From Saccharopolyspora indica (GTDB taxonomy: Bacteria; Actinomycetota; Actinomycetes; Mycobacteriales; Pseudonocardiaceae): 64,000 bases of DNA. The notes under the pieces were generated by a model. It searched no databases. It worked only from the letters and a program-made list of their open reading frames with translations, and was not told the origin of the DNA. The stretch lies in NCBI RefSeq assembly GCF_027853965.1, contig NZ_JAQGLB010000006.1, forward strand, positions 310,001 through 374,000, read 5' to 3'. The position numbers and the translations under genes were made by a program. This document shows positions 16,658-24,736 of this stretch, in pieces; position 1 is the stretch's first letter; the number at the start of each line of letters is the position of its first letter.

Positions 16658-17785
16658 TTGGCGATCAGCGCGGCGGGCCAACCACCAGCTGTGGGTGATT
16701 CCGGTGCGGACGGCGTCCCCCGCGGTCTGCGCGTCGCGGCCGCGGTCGGGTGGCGCCTGCTCGTGCTGGTCGCCGTGCTGTGGGTCGGGTGGCGGGTGTT
16801 CGACGCGCTCTACGGCGAGGTCATGGCGGTCGCGGTGGCCGCGCTGCTCACCGCGCTGATGGCCCCGGTGGTGAACTGGCTGGTGCGCAGGGGAGTCCCC
16901 CGCACGCTGGCCGCCGTGCTCGTGCTGGTCGGCGGGCTCTGCGCGCTCGGCGCGGTGCTGGCGGTGGTGATCAGCACGCTGGTGGCGGGGCTGTCCGGAC
17001 TGTCCGAACAGCTGGCCGCCAGCATCGAGCAGATCCGCGGCTGGCTGATCCGCGGCCCGCTGAGCCTGAACCAGCAGCAGCTCAACGAGGTGTTCCAGCA
17101 GCTCACGCAGGCGCTGCGGATCGACCGGGGCGGGCTGCCCACGACCGCGCTGGCCACCACCGGCACGCTGCTGCGGTTCCTGGCCGGGATGCTGCTCGGG
17201 CTGTTCACCCTGTTCTTCTTCCTCCGCGACGGCGGCCGGATCTGGTCGTTCGCGGTCCGCGCGACGATGCCGCGCTCCGTCCGCGACCGGGTGCACGCCG
17301 CCGGGCGGCGCGGCTTCGCGACGCTCGTGGCCTACGTCCGGGCGACGGCTGCGGTGGCGTTCACCGACGCGGCGCTGATCGGCATCGGAGCCGTCGTCCT
17401 CGGCGTGCCGCTGCCGTTCGTGCTGGCCGTGGTGATCTTCCTGGGCGCCTTCGTGCCCTACGTCGGCGCGGTGGTCACCGGCGGCCTGGCGGTGCTGGTC
17501 GCGCTGGCCGCGAACGGGTTCGTCACGGCGCTGATCCTGCTGGCCGTGGTGGTGTGCGTGATGCAGCTGGAAGGCCACGTGCTGCAGCCGCTGCTGCTCG
17601 GGCACGCCGTGCGGCTGCACCCGCTGGCGGTGGTGCTCAGCGTGGCCTCGGGCTTCACCGTCGCCGGAGTGGGCGGGGCGGTGCTGGCCGTCCCGCTGGT
17701 GGCGACGGCGAACACCGTCGTGCGCTCGCTGGCCGCCGGGTCGCGCGTGCCACCGGGACGCAGCCCGAACGGGCAGCACCCGTGA
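16658..17785 (+). CDS. AI-2E family transporter (permease)
   Basis: The protein of about 375 aa has seven to eight hydrophobic segments, starting with RLLVLVAVLWVGWRVF and ending VGGAVLAVPLVAT, a large extracytoplasmic loop with the amphipathic part LSGLSEQLAASIEQI, and the family motif FLGAFVPYVGAVVTG near residue 268. AI-2E proteins include the E. coli exporter TqsA; most actinomycete members have unknown cargo. The frame opens with TTG 16658; GTG 16691 is an alternative start. No ligand is implied by context. Confidence 0.85.
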   Translation: MAISAAGQPPAVGDSGADGVPRGLRVAAAVGWRLLVLVAVLWVGWRVFDALYGEVMAVAVAALLTALMAPVVNWLVRRGVPRTLAAVLVLVGGLCALGAVLAVVISTLVAGLSGLSEQLAASIEQIRGWLIRGPLSLNQQQLNEVFQQLTQALRIDRGGLPTTALATTGTLLRFLAGMLLGLFTLFFFLRDGGRIWSFAVRATMPRSVRDRVHAAGRRGFATLVAYVRATAAVAFTDAALIGIGAVVLGVPLPFVLAVVIFLGAFVPYVGAVVTGGLAVLVALAANGFVTALILLAVVVCVMQLEGHVLQPLLLGHAVRLHPLAVVLSVASGFTVAGVGGAVLAVPLVATANTVVRSLAAGSRVPPGRSPNGQHP

Positions 17786-17823
17786 CCCGGGCTCAGCACC
17801 CGTTGGCGCGACCGGCCAGCTCC

Positions 17824-18228
17824 TCAGCCGCGGAACTGCGCCAGCCGGTGCTCCAGCTCGTCACCGGCGTTCGGCGTGCGGAACGCCGGGGGCAGCACCA
17901 GACCGGGGCTGCGGCCGCACACCGCGTCGCCCAGGAACTCCCGCACCACCTGCGGGTGCGGGAGGATGTCGCCGCCCAGGAACTCCAGCGCGGTGGTGTC
18001 CCCGGTCCCGTCGGTCTCCACCCGCAGCGCCCAGCCGCTGACCTCGTCCCACGTCAGCAGCAGCGGGAGCTCCAGCAGCGTCGGCACGTGCGAACGCACC
18101 AGGATGATCGCGGTGGCCAGCCCGTCGTCGAAGTCAACGTCCACTTCCGTCACGTCGTCCCCCAGCGCATCCGCCACGGACCGGATGTAGTCGACCAGGC
18201 CGCTGGCCGCCGGGCTCCTCGTGTCCAT
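17824..18228 (-). CDS. DUF6292-like hypothetical protein
   Basis: The 134-aa acidic protein starts at ATG 18228 after a GGGGG-type upstream stretch. Its pattern, a helix GLVDYIRSVADALGDD, strands around LATAIILVRSHVP, LLLTWDEVSGWALRVET and ALEFLGGDILPHPQVVREFL, resembles the DUF6292 family common in Pseudonocardiales. No catalytic residues are evident and no function is known. It converges on the AI-2E permease gene. The longer upstream frame to 18363 is Arg-rich and lacks conservation features, so it was not used. Confidence 0.6.
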   Translation of the reverse strand: MDTRSPAASGLVDYIRSVADALGDDVTEVDVDFDDGLATAIILVRSHVPTLLELPLLLTWDEVSGWALRVETDGTGDTTALEFLGGDILPHPQVVREFLGDAVCGRSPGLVLPPAFRTPNAGDELEHRLAQFRG

Positions 18229-18808
18229 TCCCGTCCCCCCTCGGTGCTCGGACCTCGCTCCCCACGGGTATCCACGCCGAACGCGGCGCAGACGTACCGA
18301 TGGCGTGAACCGTCCGCTGTGGACCCGCCGGCGCGGGGCGCGCCTCACCCGCAACACCAGCACCCCCGCATCCCATCCGCAACCGACGCGCCCGTCCGGG
18401 GCATGCGACGGGAGAACCGCGGGTAGTCAGTCCCTCCTCTCCGCGATTCACAGTGGTGGTCACGTTGAGGAGCGATCTCACGTTGCGCGGTTTCTCGTGG
18501 CTGGGTTGCACCACGGCCCCCTTGAGCGGGGCTGGGGTTGATTTCAGGGGAGGCTGCTCATGCGAACGCTGCTCACCAGGTCGGGTGGACCGGGGCATCG
18601 GCGGGTTCCTCCACGCCCGACCGACCTCCGCCGTCAGTCGAACGGGCGCAACGCCCCGGTCCCGGGAAGCGAAAACCTGCACCCCTGCGCGGGATCTGCC
18701 AGAGTTGGGCCACACGATCATCACCACCCGGTCGCGATCCGACCTGAGCCACGCGCGATGCCACCCCGTGCCGACCCCGCCAGGCCCCGACGCTTCCCGG
18801 AGATCCCC
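18229..18808. other. Gene-poor stretch with repeat copy 2
   Basis: 580 bases between the DUF6292-like start and the MetE-like start. It holds the dispersed repeat at 18433-18522. The frame of the downstream gene is open to 18560, but the encoded Arg/Pro/His-rich residues lack family features. Both flanking genes are divergent, so their promoters must lie here; no clear -35/-10 pair was seen. Confidence 0.5.
18433..18522 (+). repeat. Dispersed repeat copy 2 (about 90 bp), intergenic
   Basis: This copy is the inverted partner of 14173-14261. Conserved blocks are CTCTCCGCG, CAGTGGTGGTC, GCGGTTTCTCGTGG and GGGTTGC; mismatches are scattered and there are no obvious gaps. It lies about 290 bases upstream of the MetE-like gene. 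Confidence 0.7.
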
Positions 18809-19873
18809 ATGGCTCCCCCGTTCCCCCGTTCCGAATCCCGGCGCCGCGTGCACCTGGCCGGTTCGCTGCCGCGCAGCCTCGCCCCCGACGTCACCACAGG
18901 CATGCGCTGGGCGCTCGACCACGCCGGATCCGCCCAGCTCAGCGCACTGCCCTGCGACGTGGACCCGAACTGGATCATCGACTACCTGCTCTCGCGCGCC
19001 GCGGCCCCGGGGCTGGAGGTCGTCAAACCCGGTGACGGCAGCTGCTACGCCGAGATGCCGCTCCACCGGGTTCGCACCGGGCACCGGCTGACCGTCGGCG
19101 ACATCGCGCTGGGCCGGCCGCGCGAGGCCGTCGCCGCCGTCGCCGCGCGCCGCGAGCTCGGCACCGACCTGCCCGTCCAGATCAGCGTTCCGTCCTCTTT
19201 GGACCTCGCGATCTTCACCGTGGGCATGGCGCAGATGCCGCGCGTGCACGCGGTTTTCGAACAGATGATCATTTCCGAGGTGCTGCGGATCGCGCAGCGG
19301 CACGGCAGCGAGGTGACCTTCCAGCTGGAGTCGCCGGCAGCCCTCTGCGCACTGCACCGGGTGCCGACCGCAGCCCGTCCGGCCACGGCACGGCTGCTCG
19401 CGCACCAGCTGGCCAGGATCATCACCGCCGCCCCGCGATCCGCCCGCTGGACGCTGCACCTGTGCTACGGGGACCTGGGCCACCGCGCGCTGTTCCGGCC
19501 CTCCGGGCTGCGCCCGGCGGTGCAGGTGATCAACGCGCTGGCGGCTCGGCTGCGAACGGTCGGGCACCCGGTGCCGGCCGTGCACATCCCGATGGCTCAC
19601 GGCGACCAACCGCCCCCCGCCTCCGCCTCGGCATACGTGCCGCTGCGCGATCTGGCCCGCGGCGTCGAGGTGATCGCGGGCTGCGTCGACGAAGGAAACC
19701 CCGAGCTGTCCGCCCGAGCGCTGCGCCACACCGAGGCCGCGCTCGGCCAGACCGTGGCCGGTGTCGGCGCGGCGTGCGGCCACGGCCGCCGCACCGCGGA
19801 GCAAACGCGCCTCAACCTCGAACTCGCCGAACAGCTCGCGCAGGCGAGCCGCCTCCCGGCGGGTGTCAGATGA
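18809..19873 (+). CDS. Stand-alone cobalamin-independent methionine synthase (MetE C-domain)-like protein
   Basis: The 354-aa protein resembles the C-terminal catalytic half of MetE in the UROD/MetE-like barrel superfamily. Signs are the opening GSLPRSL, the zinc-site pattern LHLCYGD (His-x-Cys near residue 217), VEVIAGCVDEGN and a late AACGHGRR (compare PDCGLKTR of MetE). The folate-binding N-terminal half is missing. Such short forms often move methyl groups onto thiols or act on S-compounds. It converges with and overlaps by 8 bases the ammonia-lyase-like gene, and the cysteine dioxygenase gene follows, so a sulfur or amino-acid pathway is plausible. ATG 18809 begins where family similarity starts. 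Confidence 0.6.
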   Translation: MAPPFPRSESRRRVHLAGSLPRSLAPDVTTGMRWALDHAGSAQLSALPCDVDPNWIIDYLLSRAAAPGLEVVKPGDGSCYAEMPLHRVRTGHRLTVGDIALGRPREAVAAVAARRELGTDLPVQISVPSSLDLAIFTVGMAQMPRVHAVFEQMIISEVLRIAQRHGSEVTFQLESPAALCALHRVPTAARPATARLLAHQLARIITAAPRSARWTLHLCYGDLGHRALFRPSGLRPAVQVINALAARLRTVGHPVPAVHIPMAHGDQPPPASASAYVPLRDLARGVEVIAGCVDEGNPELSARALRHTEAALGQTVAGVGAACGHGRRTAEQTRLNLELAEQLAQASRLPAGVR

Positions 19874-21281
19874 CCTCGTCGAGCAGGGTCGCGGCGATCG
19901 CGACGTCCGCGGACAGCGGCCGGTCCCGCAGGTCCGGGTCCAACCGTCGGCACGCCCGTTCGCAGAACGTCCGGACCGGCGCGTCCAGACTCGTACCGAG
20001 CATCCGGTGCGCGCGCACCGCGGCGACCAGCTCGCACGCCAGCACCAGGCGGTACGCATCAGCCGCCCGCTTGGTCTGCCGCGCAGCCTGGGAGGCGAAG
20101 CCCGCGTGGTCCTCGGCCGCCCGGGACAGCACCGCGTTCCCCAAGGTCACCGGGAAGGCGGCCGCGCGCAGCTCGGCCAGGGCCGACGCCGCGCCGTGCT
20201 CCAGCAGCATGACGCCCGAACTCCCCTGCGGGCCCGCGGCGAGGAAGGGCCGGAGCCCGGTGCGGTCCGGTTCGTCGAGCATCGAGAGCCTGGCCGCGGA
20301 CAGCTGAGCGGTGGCCAGCACGGCCAGTCGCAGCCGGTCCATGGCGAGGGCCGGCTGCGCGGTGTGGAAACCGCCGTGGTGGACGGCTCCACCCGGCGTG
20401 ATCAGCGGGTTCTCCGCGGCGGAGTTGATCTCCACGGTCAGCACCGACTCGGCGTCGGCCGCCGCCTCGAGCGCCGGTCCGTGCACCTGCGGGAAGCAGC
20501 GCAGCCCGAACGCGTCCTGGATCCGCCGTCCCGGCGCCACCTCGCCGCCGAGCAGCGCGAGCACGTCGGCGGCCACCTGCGTCGATCCGGCGTGCGGGCG
20601 GTTGCGGTGCACTTCCGGCGCGAACGGTTCGGTCGAACCGCCGACCGCGCGCAGCGTCAGGGCGGTAACGCGCGCGGAGGCGTCCAGGAGCGTGCGGATG
20701 GCAGCCACCGCCGATGCGGCTTGGCCGATCGTGAGCGCATTGCTGCTGATCAACGCCAGCGCATCGCCCGCGCGGAAGACGACCGGGGGCGGTGGCGGCC
20801 CGTTCCACCGCCCCTCCCCGGCGAGGGCGAGCCCGGCCTCCGCCAGCGGACCGAGGTCGCCGGTGCCGACCGAACCGTGTTCGTGCACCTGCGGGTGGGC
20901 ACCGCTGTTGAGCGCGGCCACCATCGCCTCGGCGATGGCCGGCTGGATTCCCGAGCCACCGCGCAGCACCTGGTTCACCCGAACCGCCAGCATCGCGCGG
21001 ACCTCCCGCTCGGGCACCGGATCGCCGATCGCGCTCGCATGGCTGCGCAGCAGCCGCATCCCGTGCTCGTCGGGATCGGCCACGGCCTCGCCGCAGTTGC
21101 CCCCGACTCCGGTGGTGCGGCCGTACACCGGCTGCGCCAGCTTCCGGGCCACCAGCCAACTCCGCCGCAGGCGTTCGGCATCGCCGATCACGACCTGTGC
21201 CGCGCCGTCCGCGATCCGGCGGAGGTCCGCGATGGACAGCTCAGCGCCGCCGAGCGCCACCGGGGTGGTGTCCGCAGTCAT
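19866..21281 (-). CDS. Histidine/aromatic ammonia-lyase family protein with altered MIO motif
   Basis: The 471-aa protein is a clear HAL/PAL/TAL homologue: catalytic-Tyr loop VYGRTTGVGGNCG (Y53), ISSNALTIGQ, AENPLITPGG, GGFHTAQPALAMD and PQGSSGVML are all in place. At the position of the MIO cofactor precursor, normally Ala-Ser-Gly in GSVGASGDLAPL, it reads GSVGTGDLGPLAE (residues 136-148), so Gly-Thr-Gly precedes the Asp-Leu. Normal MIO formation needs the central Ser, so the reaction may differ from ordinary ammonia elimination. GGAGGAAGG precedes ATG 21281. It is the second gene of an operon with cysteine dioxygenase (54-base gap). Confidence 0.85.
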   Translation of the reverse strand: MTADTTPVALGGAELSIADLRRIADGAAQVVIGDAERLRRSWLVARKLAQPVYGRTTGVGGNCGEAVADPDEHGMRLLRSHASAIGDPVPEREVRAMLAVRVNQVLRGGSGIQPAIAEAMVAALNSGAHPQVHEHGSVGTGDLGPLAEAGLALAGEGRWNGPPPPPVVFRAGDALALISSNALTIGQAASAVAAIRTLLDASARVTALTLRAVGGSTEPFAPEVHRNRPHAGSTQVAADVLALLGGEVAPGRRIQDAFGLRCFPQVHGPALEAAADAESVLTVEINSAAENPLITPGGAVHHGGFHTAQPALAMDRLRLAVLATAQLSAARLSMLDEPDRTGLRPFLAAGPQGSSGVMLLEHGAASALAELRAAAFPVTLGNAVLSRAAEDHAGFASQAARQTKRAADAYRLVLACELVAAVRAHRMLGTSLDAPVRTFCERACRRLDPDLRDRPLSADVAIAATLLDEVI

Positions 21282-21335
21282 CCTTCCTCCAGCGAGCCGC
21301 TCCGTCCGCGCACGGTGCCGGGCCGCCGCGAGGGC

Positions 21336-21908
21336 TCAGTGCGACGAGTTCGCGAAATCGCCCACCGGGCGCAGTTCGTCGGCGTAGGAGACGGAGATGC
21401 GCCGGAGCACGCCGCCGGTCATCGCGTACTGCCCCATCCGCCACAGCGGTGGCGAGTAGGCGTGGATCGAGACGCTCTCGCGGGCCTTGCCGGTCAGCCG
21501 GTGGATGTGCTCCGGCCCGGCGCCGTACACGTGCCCGGCCGCGACCTCGGTCCGCAGGCTGCGCCCGCCCGACGTCGGGTTGTGCTCGACCAGCACGCCT
21601 CGCACCACTGCGACGGCGAACGAGGAGACGTCGTGGTCGTGCCAGCCGGTGTCGTTGGCCGGGGTCCAGCACAGCAGCCACACGTCGACGTGGTCGTCGC
21701 GGTGCAGCGAGGCGTAGTGCCGCTTCTCGTCGCTGAACGCGACGCGCTGCTGCCACGGCTCCGGGCGAAGCGCCAGATCCGCGACCAGACCGCACAGCTC
21801 GGCCGGGCTCAAGAAGCGGCCGGGGAGCCCGCCGAGCGTCCAGGCACCGCGCGCTCGTTCCACCGGGATCATTCGCCGCGCGGGCACCGGAACCGGTTCG
21901 CTGAACAC
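21336..21908 (-). CDS. Cysteine dioxygenase type I family (thiol dioxygenase)
   Basis: The 190-aa cupin has the iron ligands of thiol dioxygenases: WHDHDVSSFAVAVVRG (H90, H92) and a third His in EHIHRL (near 134-136), with SIHAYSPPL downstream. The family oxidises cysteine, 3-mercaptopropionate or a related thiol to the sulfinate with O2. GTG 21908 has a strong GGAGGAGG site. It is the first gene of the operon with the ammonia-lyase homologue, facing the LacI-type gene across three tandem operator-like repeats. Cysteine itself may not be the substrate, given the partner. Confidence 0.85.
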   Translation of the reverse strand: MFSEPVPVPARRMIPVERARGAWTLGGLPGRFLSPAELCGLVADLALRPEPWQQRVAFSDEKRHYASLHRDDHVDVWLLCWTPANDTGWHDHDVSSFAVAVVRGVLVEHNPTSGGRSLRTEVAAGHVYGAGPEHIHRLTGKARESVSIHAYSPPLWRMGQYAMTGGVLRRISVSYADELRPVGDFANSSH

Positions 21909-21967
21909 GGTTTCCTCCTCCTGCAGCGACGGCCCGGGTGGGCGCGCCGAACAGGGCCGTCGCCTTG

Positions 21968-22005
21968 TGAAGCGCTTCAGTGAACGGTTTCAGTGAACCG
22001 CATCA
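21968..22005. promoter_or_regulatory. Three tandem LacI-type operators
   Basis: TGAAGCGCTTCA (21968-21979, a perfect palindrome), TGAACGGTTTCA (21981-21992) and TGAACCGCATCA (21994-22005) repeat with an exact 13-bp period. They lie between the cysteine dioxygenase start (21908) and the LacI-type start (22066). The TGAA..CG..TTCA form is a standard LacI/GalR-family operator, so the divergent LacI protein probably controls both directions. The third copy is the most degenerate. Confidence 0.75.
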
Positions 22006-22053
22006 GCGAGGTCCTGGTCAAGGCGTTCGCGCGTCCGGAACGGTCTCGCGCGC

Positions 22054-22059
22054 TAGGCT
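22054..22059 (+). promoter_or_regulatory. -10 hexamer of the LacI-type gene, leaderless
   Basis: TAGGCT ends six bases before GTG 22066, so the transcript probably begins at the start codon. The operator array lies just upstream, where a repressor would block the -35 region. Confidence 0.45.
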
Positions 22060-22065
22060 TTTCCG

Positions 22066-23085
22066 GTGCCACGCCGCAAGCGCCCCACCATCAAGGACAT
22101 AGCCGCCGAGACGGGGCTCTCCCCCGCTGCGGTCTCCTACGCGCTGCGCGGCCTGCAGGTACCGCCGGAGACCCAGCAGCGGGTGCGGGAGGTCGCCGAC
22201 CGCCTCGGCTACGAGGCCGACCCGGTCGCCCGCGCGCTCGCCAGCGGCCGCACCGGCACGATCGGTGTCCTGTGCAGCTCGCTGGAGGACCTCTGGCAGC
22301 AGAAGTTCGCCACCACCCTCGGTCGCAGCTTCCTCGCCGCCGACCGGAACACGTTGTTCATGGACTCCGCCGCAGACCCGGAGCGGGAGGCCCTGCTGGC
22401 CAAGAACCTGCTGGACCAGCGGGTCGACGCGCTGGTCGCGATCCCGGTCGACCCGACCGCCCGGCACTGGGCGCAGGCGGCCGAGCACACCGTGCTGGTG
22501 GCCATCGGCGATCCGCTGCCCGGAGCACCGACCGCCGCCGAGGTCGTCTTCGACAACGCCCTGGGCGTCACCCACGCGCTGAGCACCCTCGCCGAGGCGG
22601 GCCACCGGGACGTCCTGGTGCTCACCCCGGGCCCTCGGCTGCTGCGGCAGCGCCCCGCCGAGAAGATCGTCCGGGACGTCGCGCACGACCTGGGCATGGC
22701 CCTGCGCGTGGTGCCGTGCCCGAACGACCTGACCGGCGCGGCCGGGACGGCACGCGAAGCGCTGGCCGACCGGCCCCGGCCGACGGCGGCCTTCTGCCTG
22801 ACCGACTCGATGGCCTACGGCGTCTACGAAGCCGCTCGCGACCTCGGCCTGTCCATCCCCGCGGACCTCTCGGTGCTCGGCTACGACGACCACCCGGTGT
22901 CCCACCTGCTGACCCCGGCGCTGTCCACCTACCGCTGGGACGTGCAGGCGGTGGTGGACGCGGTGGTGCAGCGCGTGATCAAGGCGGTCGACGAGAACCG
23001 CCGCAGCCGCCGCAAGCTGATCGCCCCCGAACCGAAGGCCCGCGATTCGGTCACCAGGCCGCACCGCAGGTCCCGCAGGCGCTAG
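22066..23085 (+). CDS. LacI-family transcriptional regulator
   Basis: The 339-aa protein opens with the LacI HTH (TIKDIAAETGLSPAAVSYAL, residues 8-27, and hinge PETQQRVREVADRLGY) and continues with a periplasmic-binding-type effector domain (GTIGVLCSSLEDLW, VLGYDDHPVSHLLTP). The C-terminus is rich in Arg/Lys. The effector domain is not closely like sugar-binding members. GTG 22066 follows a -10 hexamer by 6 bases. It is divergent from the dioxygenase/ammonia-lyase operon with three operator repeats between, so it probably represses that operon and itself. Confidence 0.9.
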   Translation: MPRRKRPTIKDIAAETGLSPAAVSYALRGLQVPPETQQRVREVADRLGYEADPVARALASGRTGTIGVLCSSLEDLWQQKFATTLGRSFLAADRNTLFMDSAADPEREALLAKNLLDQRVDALVAIPVDPTARHWAQAAEHTVLVAIGDPLPGAPTAAEVVFDNALGVTHALSTLAEAGHRDVLVLTPGPRLLRQRPAEKIVRDVAHDLGMALRVVPCPNDLTGAAGTAREALADRPRPTAAFCLTDSMAYGVYEAARDLGLSIPADLSVLGYDDHPVSHLLTPALSTYRWDVQAVVDAVVQRVIKAVDENRRSRRKLIAPEPKARDSVTRPHRRSRRR

Positions 23086-23188
23086 GAAGCCGCACGAGCT
23101 CTTCCTGCCCGCGCAACCTGATCTTCACCTGCCGGCCGCTCCGGTCGATCAAGCTGACGCGCGTTGTCGCACCTCTGATCGGAGCACC

Positions 23189-24730
23189 ATGACCACGACG
23201 GACCGGCGCACGTTCCTGCAGCTCGCCGGGGTGACCTCGGCGGCGGTGGCCCTGGGCATCTCCGCCCCCGGGGCAGCCGGTGCCACGCCCGGCCGGCCGC
23301 TGCCCGACGGCACCTTCAGCCTCGGCGTGGCCTCGGGCGATCCGCGGCCGGACGCGGTCGTGCTCTGGACCCGGCTGGCCCCGCGACCGCTGGCCGCCGA
23401 CGGGCACGGCGGCATGCCGCTGCGGCAGGTGCCGGTGCAGTACGAGGTCGCCGAGGACGAGCGGTTCAGCCGGATCGCCCGGCGCGGCACGGTGATCGCC
23501 TCGCCCGAGCTCGCGCACGCCGTGCACCCGGAGGTCGGCGGGCTCCAGCCGGGCCGCGAGTACTTCTACCGCTTCCGCGCGGGCAACCAGCTCAGCCCCA
23601 CCGGCCGGACCCGGACGCTGCCCGCACCCGGTGCGCGGGTGGCCTCGTTCGACTTCGCGACGGCCTCCTGCCAGGCCTGGTACCACGGCCACTTCTCGGC
23701 GCACCGGCACATGGCGGGCGAAGGCCTGGACGCGGTGCTGTTCCTCGGCGACTACATCTACGAGTACGGAATCACCGCGGGCAACCTGCTGCGCCGCGGG
23801 GCGCCCGAGCTCGGCCCGGAGCACCAGGTCGAGATCGAGACCCTGGAGCAGTACCGGCTGCGCTACGCGCTGTTCAAGACCGACCCGCACCTGCAGGCCT
23901 CGCACGCCGCGGCGCCGTGGCTGGTGACCTGGTACGACCACGAGGTGCAGAACAACTACAACGCCGACCAGTCGGAGTACGGCATCTCCCCGGCGCACTT
24001 CCGGCACCGCCGCGCGGTCGCCTACCGCGCCTTCTACGAGCACCTGCCGCTGTCGCTGAGCGCGCTGCCGGAGGGCCCGGACAGCCGGGTGCACCGGCGC
24101 TTCGACGTCGGGTCGCTGGCGCGGTTCAACGTCCTGGACACCCGCCAGTACCGCGACCCGGTCCCCGCCGACTCCGCCGAGCAGCACGCCGAAGCGCGCA
24201 CGATGCTGGGCCGCGAGCAGGAGAACTGGCTCCACGACGGGATGACGGGTTCCCCGGCGGCGTGGAACTTCATCGCCAACGGCGTCGCGGTCGCCGCGAT
24301 CACCGAGGACCGCGTCGACCAGTGGGACGGCTACCCGGCGGCGCGGCGGCGGCTCGTCGAGGCGATGCGGCGCACCAGCAACCCGGTGGTGCTCACCGGC
24401 GACATCCACAAGCACGTCGCCGCCGAGCTCAAGGCCGACTTCGCCGATCCTGGATCGAGCACCGTCGGCGTGGAGCTGATCTGCACCTCGATCGCCTCCG
24501 ACGGCGACGGCGCGCCCACCGACGGCTACACCGAGGACTGGCTGCAGCACCCCTACGTCAAGCTCTACGACGGCCGCCGCGGCTACGTGCGGTGCACCCT
24601 CACCCCGGACGAGCTGGTGTCCGACTTCAAGGTCGTGCCGTGGATCGAGGCCGACGCGAACGCGCCCGCCCAGAGCGTCGCCCGCTTCAGCACCCCGGCC
24701 GGCAACCCCGGTCTGCACAGGAAGGCCTGA
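23189..24730 (+). CDS. Alkaline phosphatase D (PhoD-type) phosphodiesterase/phosphatase
   Basis: The 513-aa protein begins MTTTDRRTFLQLAGVTSAA, a twin-arginine signal, followed by the PhoD N-terminal Fn3-like domain (FSLGVASGDPRPDAVVLWTRL) and the metallophosphatase domain with ATASCQAWY, LFLGDYIYEYG, WYDHEVQNNY and TGDIHKHVAAEL, which bear Ca/Fe ligands. PhoD enzymes hydrolyse phosphomono- and diesters outside the cell, for example teichoic acid or phospholipid, usually under phosphate control. No Pho box was recognised upstream. A PL4-type protein follows 6 bases later, clearly co-transcribed. Confidence 0.92.
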   Translation: MTTTDRRTFLQLAGVTSAAVALGISAPGAAGATPGRPLPDGTFSLGVASGDPRPDAVVLWTRLAPRPLAADGHGGMPLRQVPVQYEVAEDERFSRIARRGTVIASPELAHAVHPEVGGLQPGREYFYRFRAGNQLSPTGRTRTLPAPGARVASFDFATASCQAWYHGHFSAHRHMAGEGLDAVLFLGDYIYEYGITAGNLLRRGAPELGPEHQVEIETLEQYRLRYALFKTDPHLQASHAAAPWLVTWYDHEVQNNYNADQSEYGISPAHFRHRRAVAYRAFYEHLPLSLSALPEGPDSRVHRRFDVGSLARFNVLDTRQYRDPVPADSAEQHAEARTMLGREQENWLHDGMTGSPAAWNFIANGVAVAAITEDRVDQWDGYPAARRRLVEAMRRTSNPVVLTGDIHKHVAAELKADFADPGSSTVGVELICTSIASDGDGAPTDGYTEDWLQHPYVKLYDGRRGYVRCTLTPDELVSDFKVVPWIEADANAPAQSVARFSTPAGNPGLHRKA

Positions 24731-24736
24731 CCCGCG

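Noticed and set aside
18560-18808. ATG 18560 as start of the MetE-like gene.
   Set aside because: The added 83 residues are low-complexity, Arg/Pro/His-rich and precede any family similarity; ATG 18809 leads directly into the conserved start.
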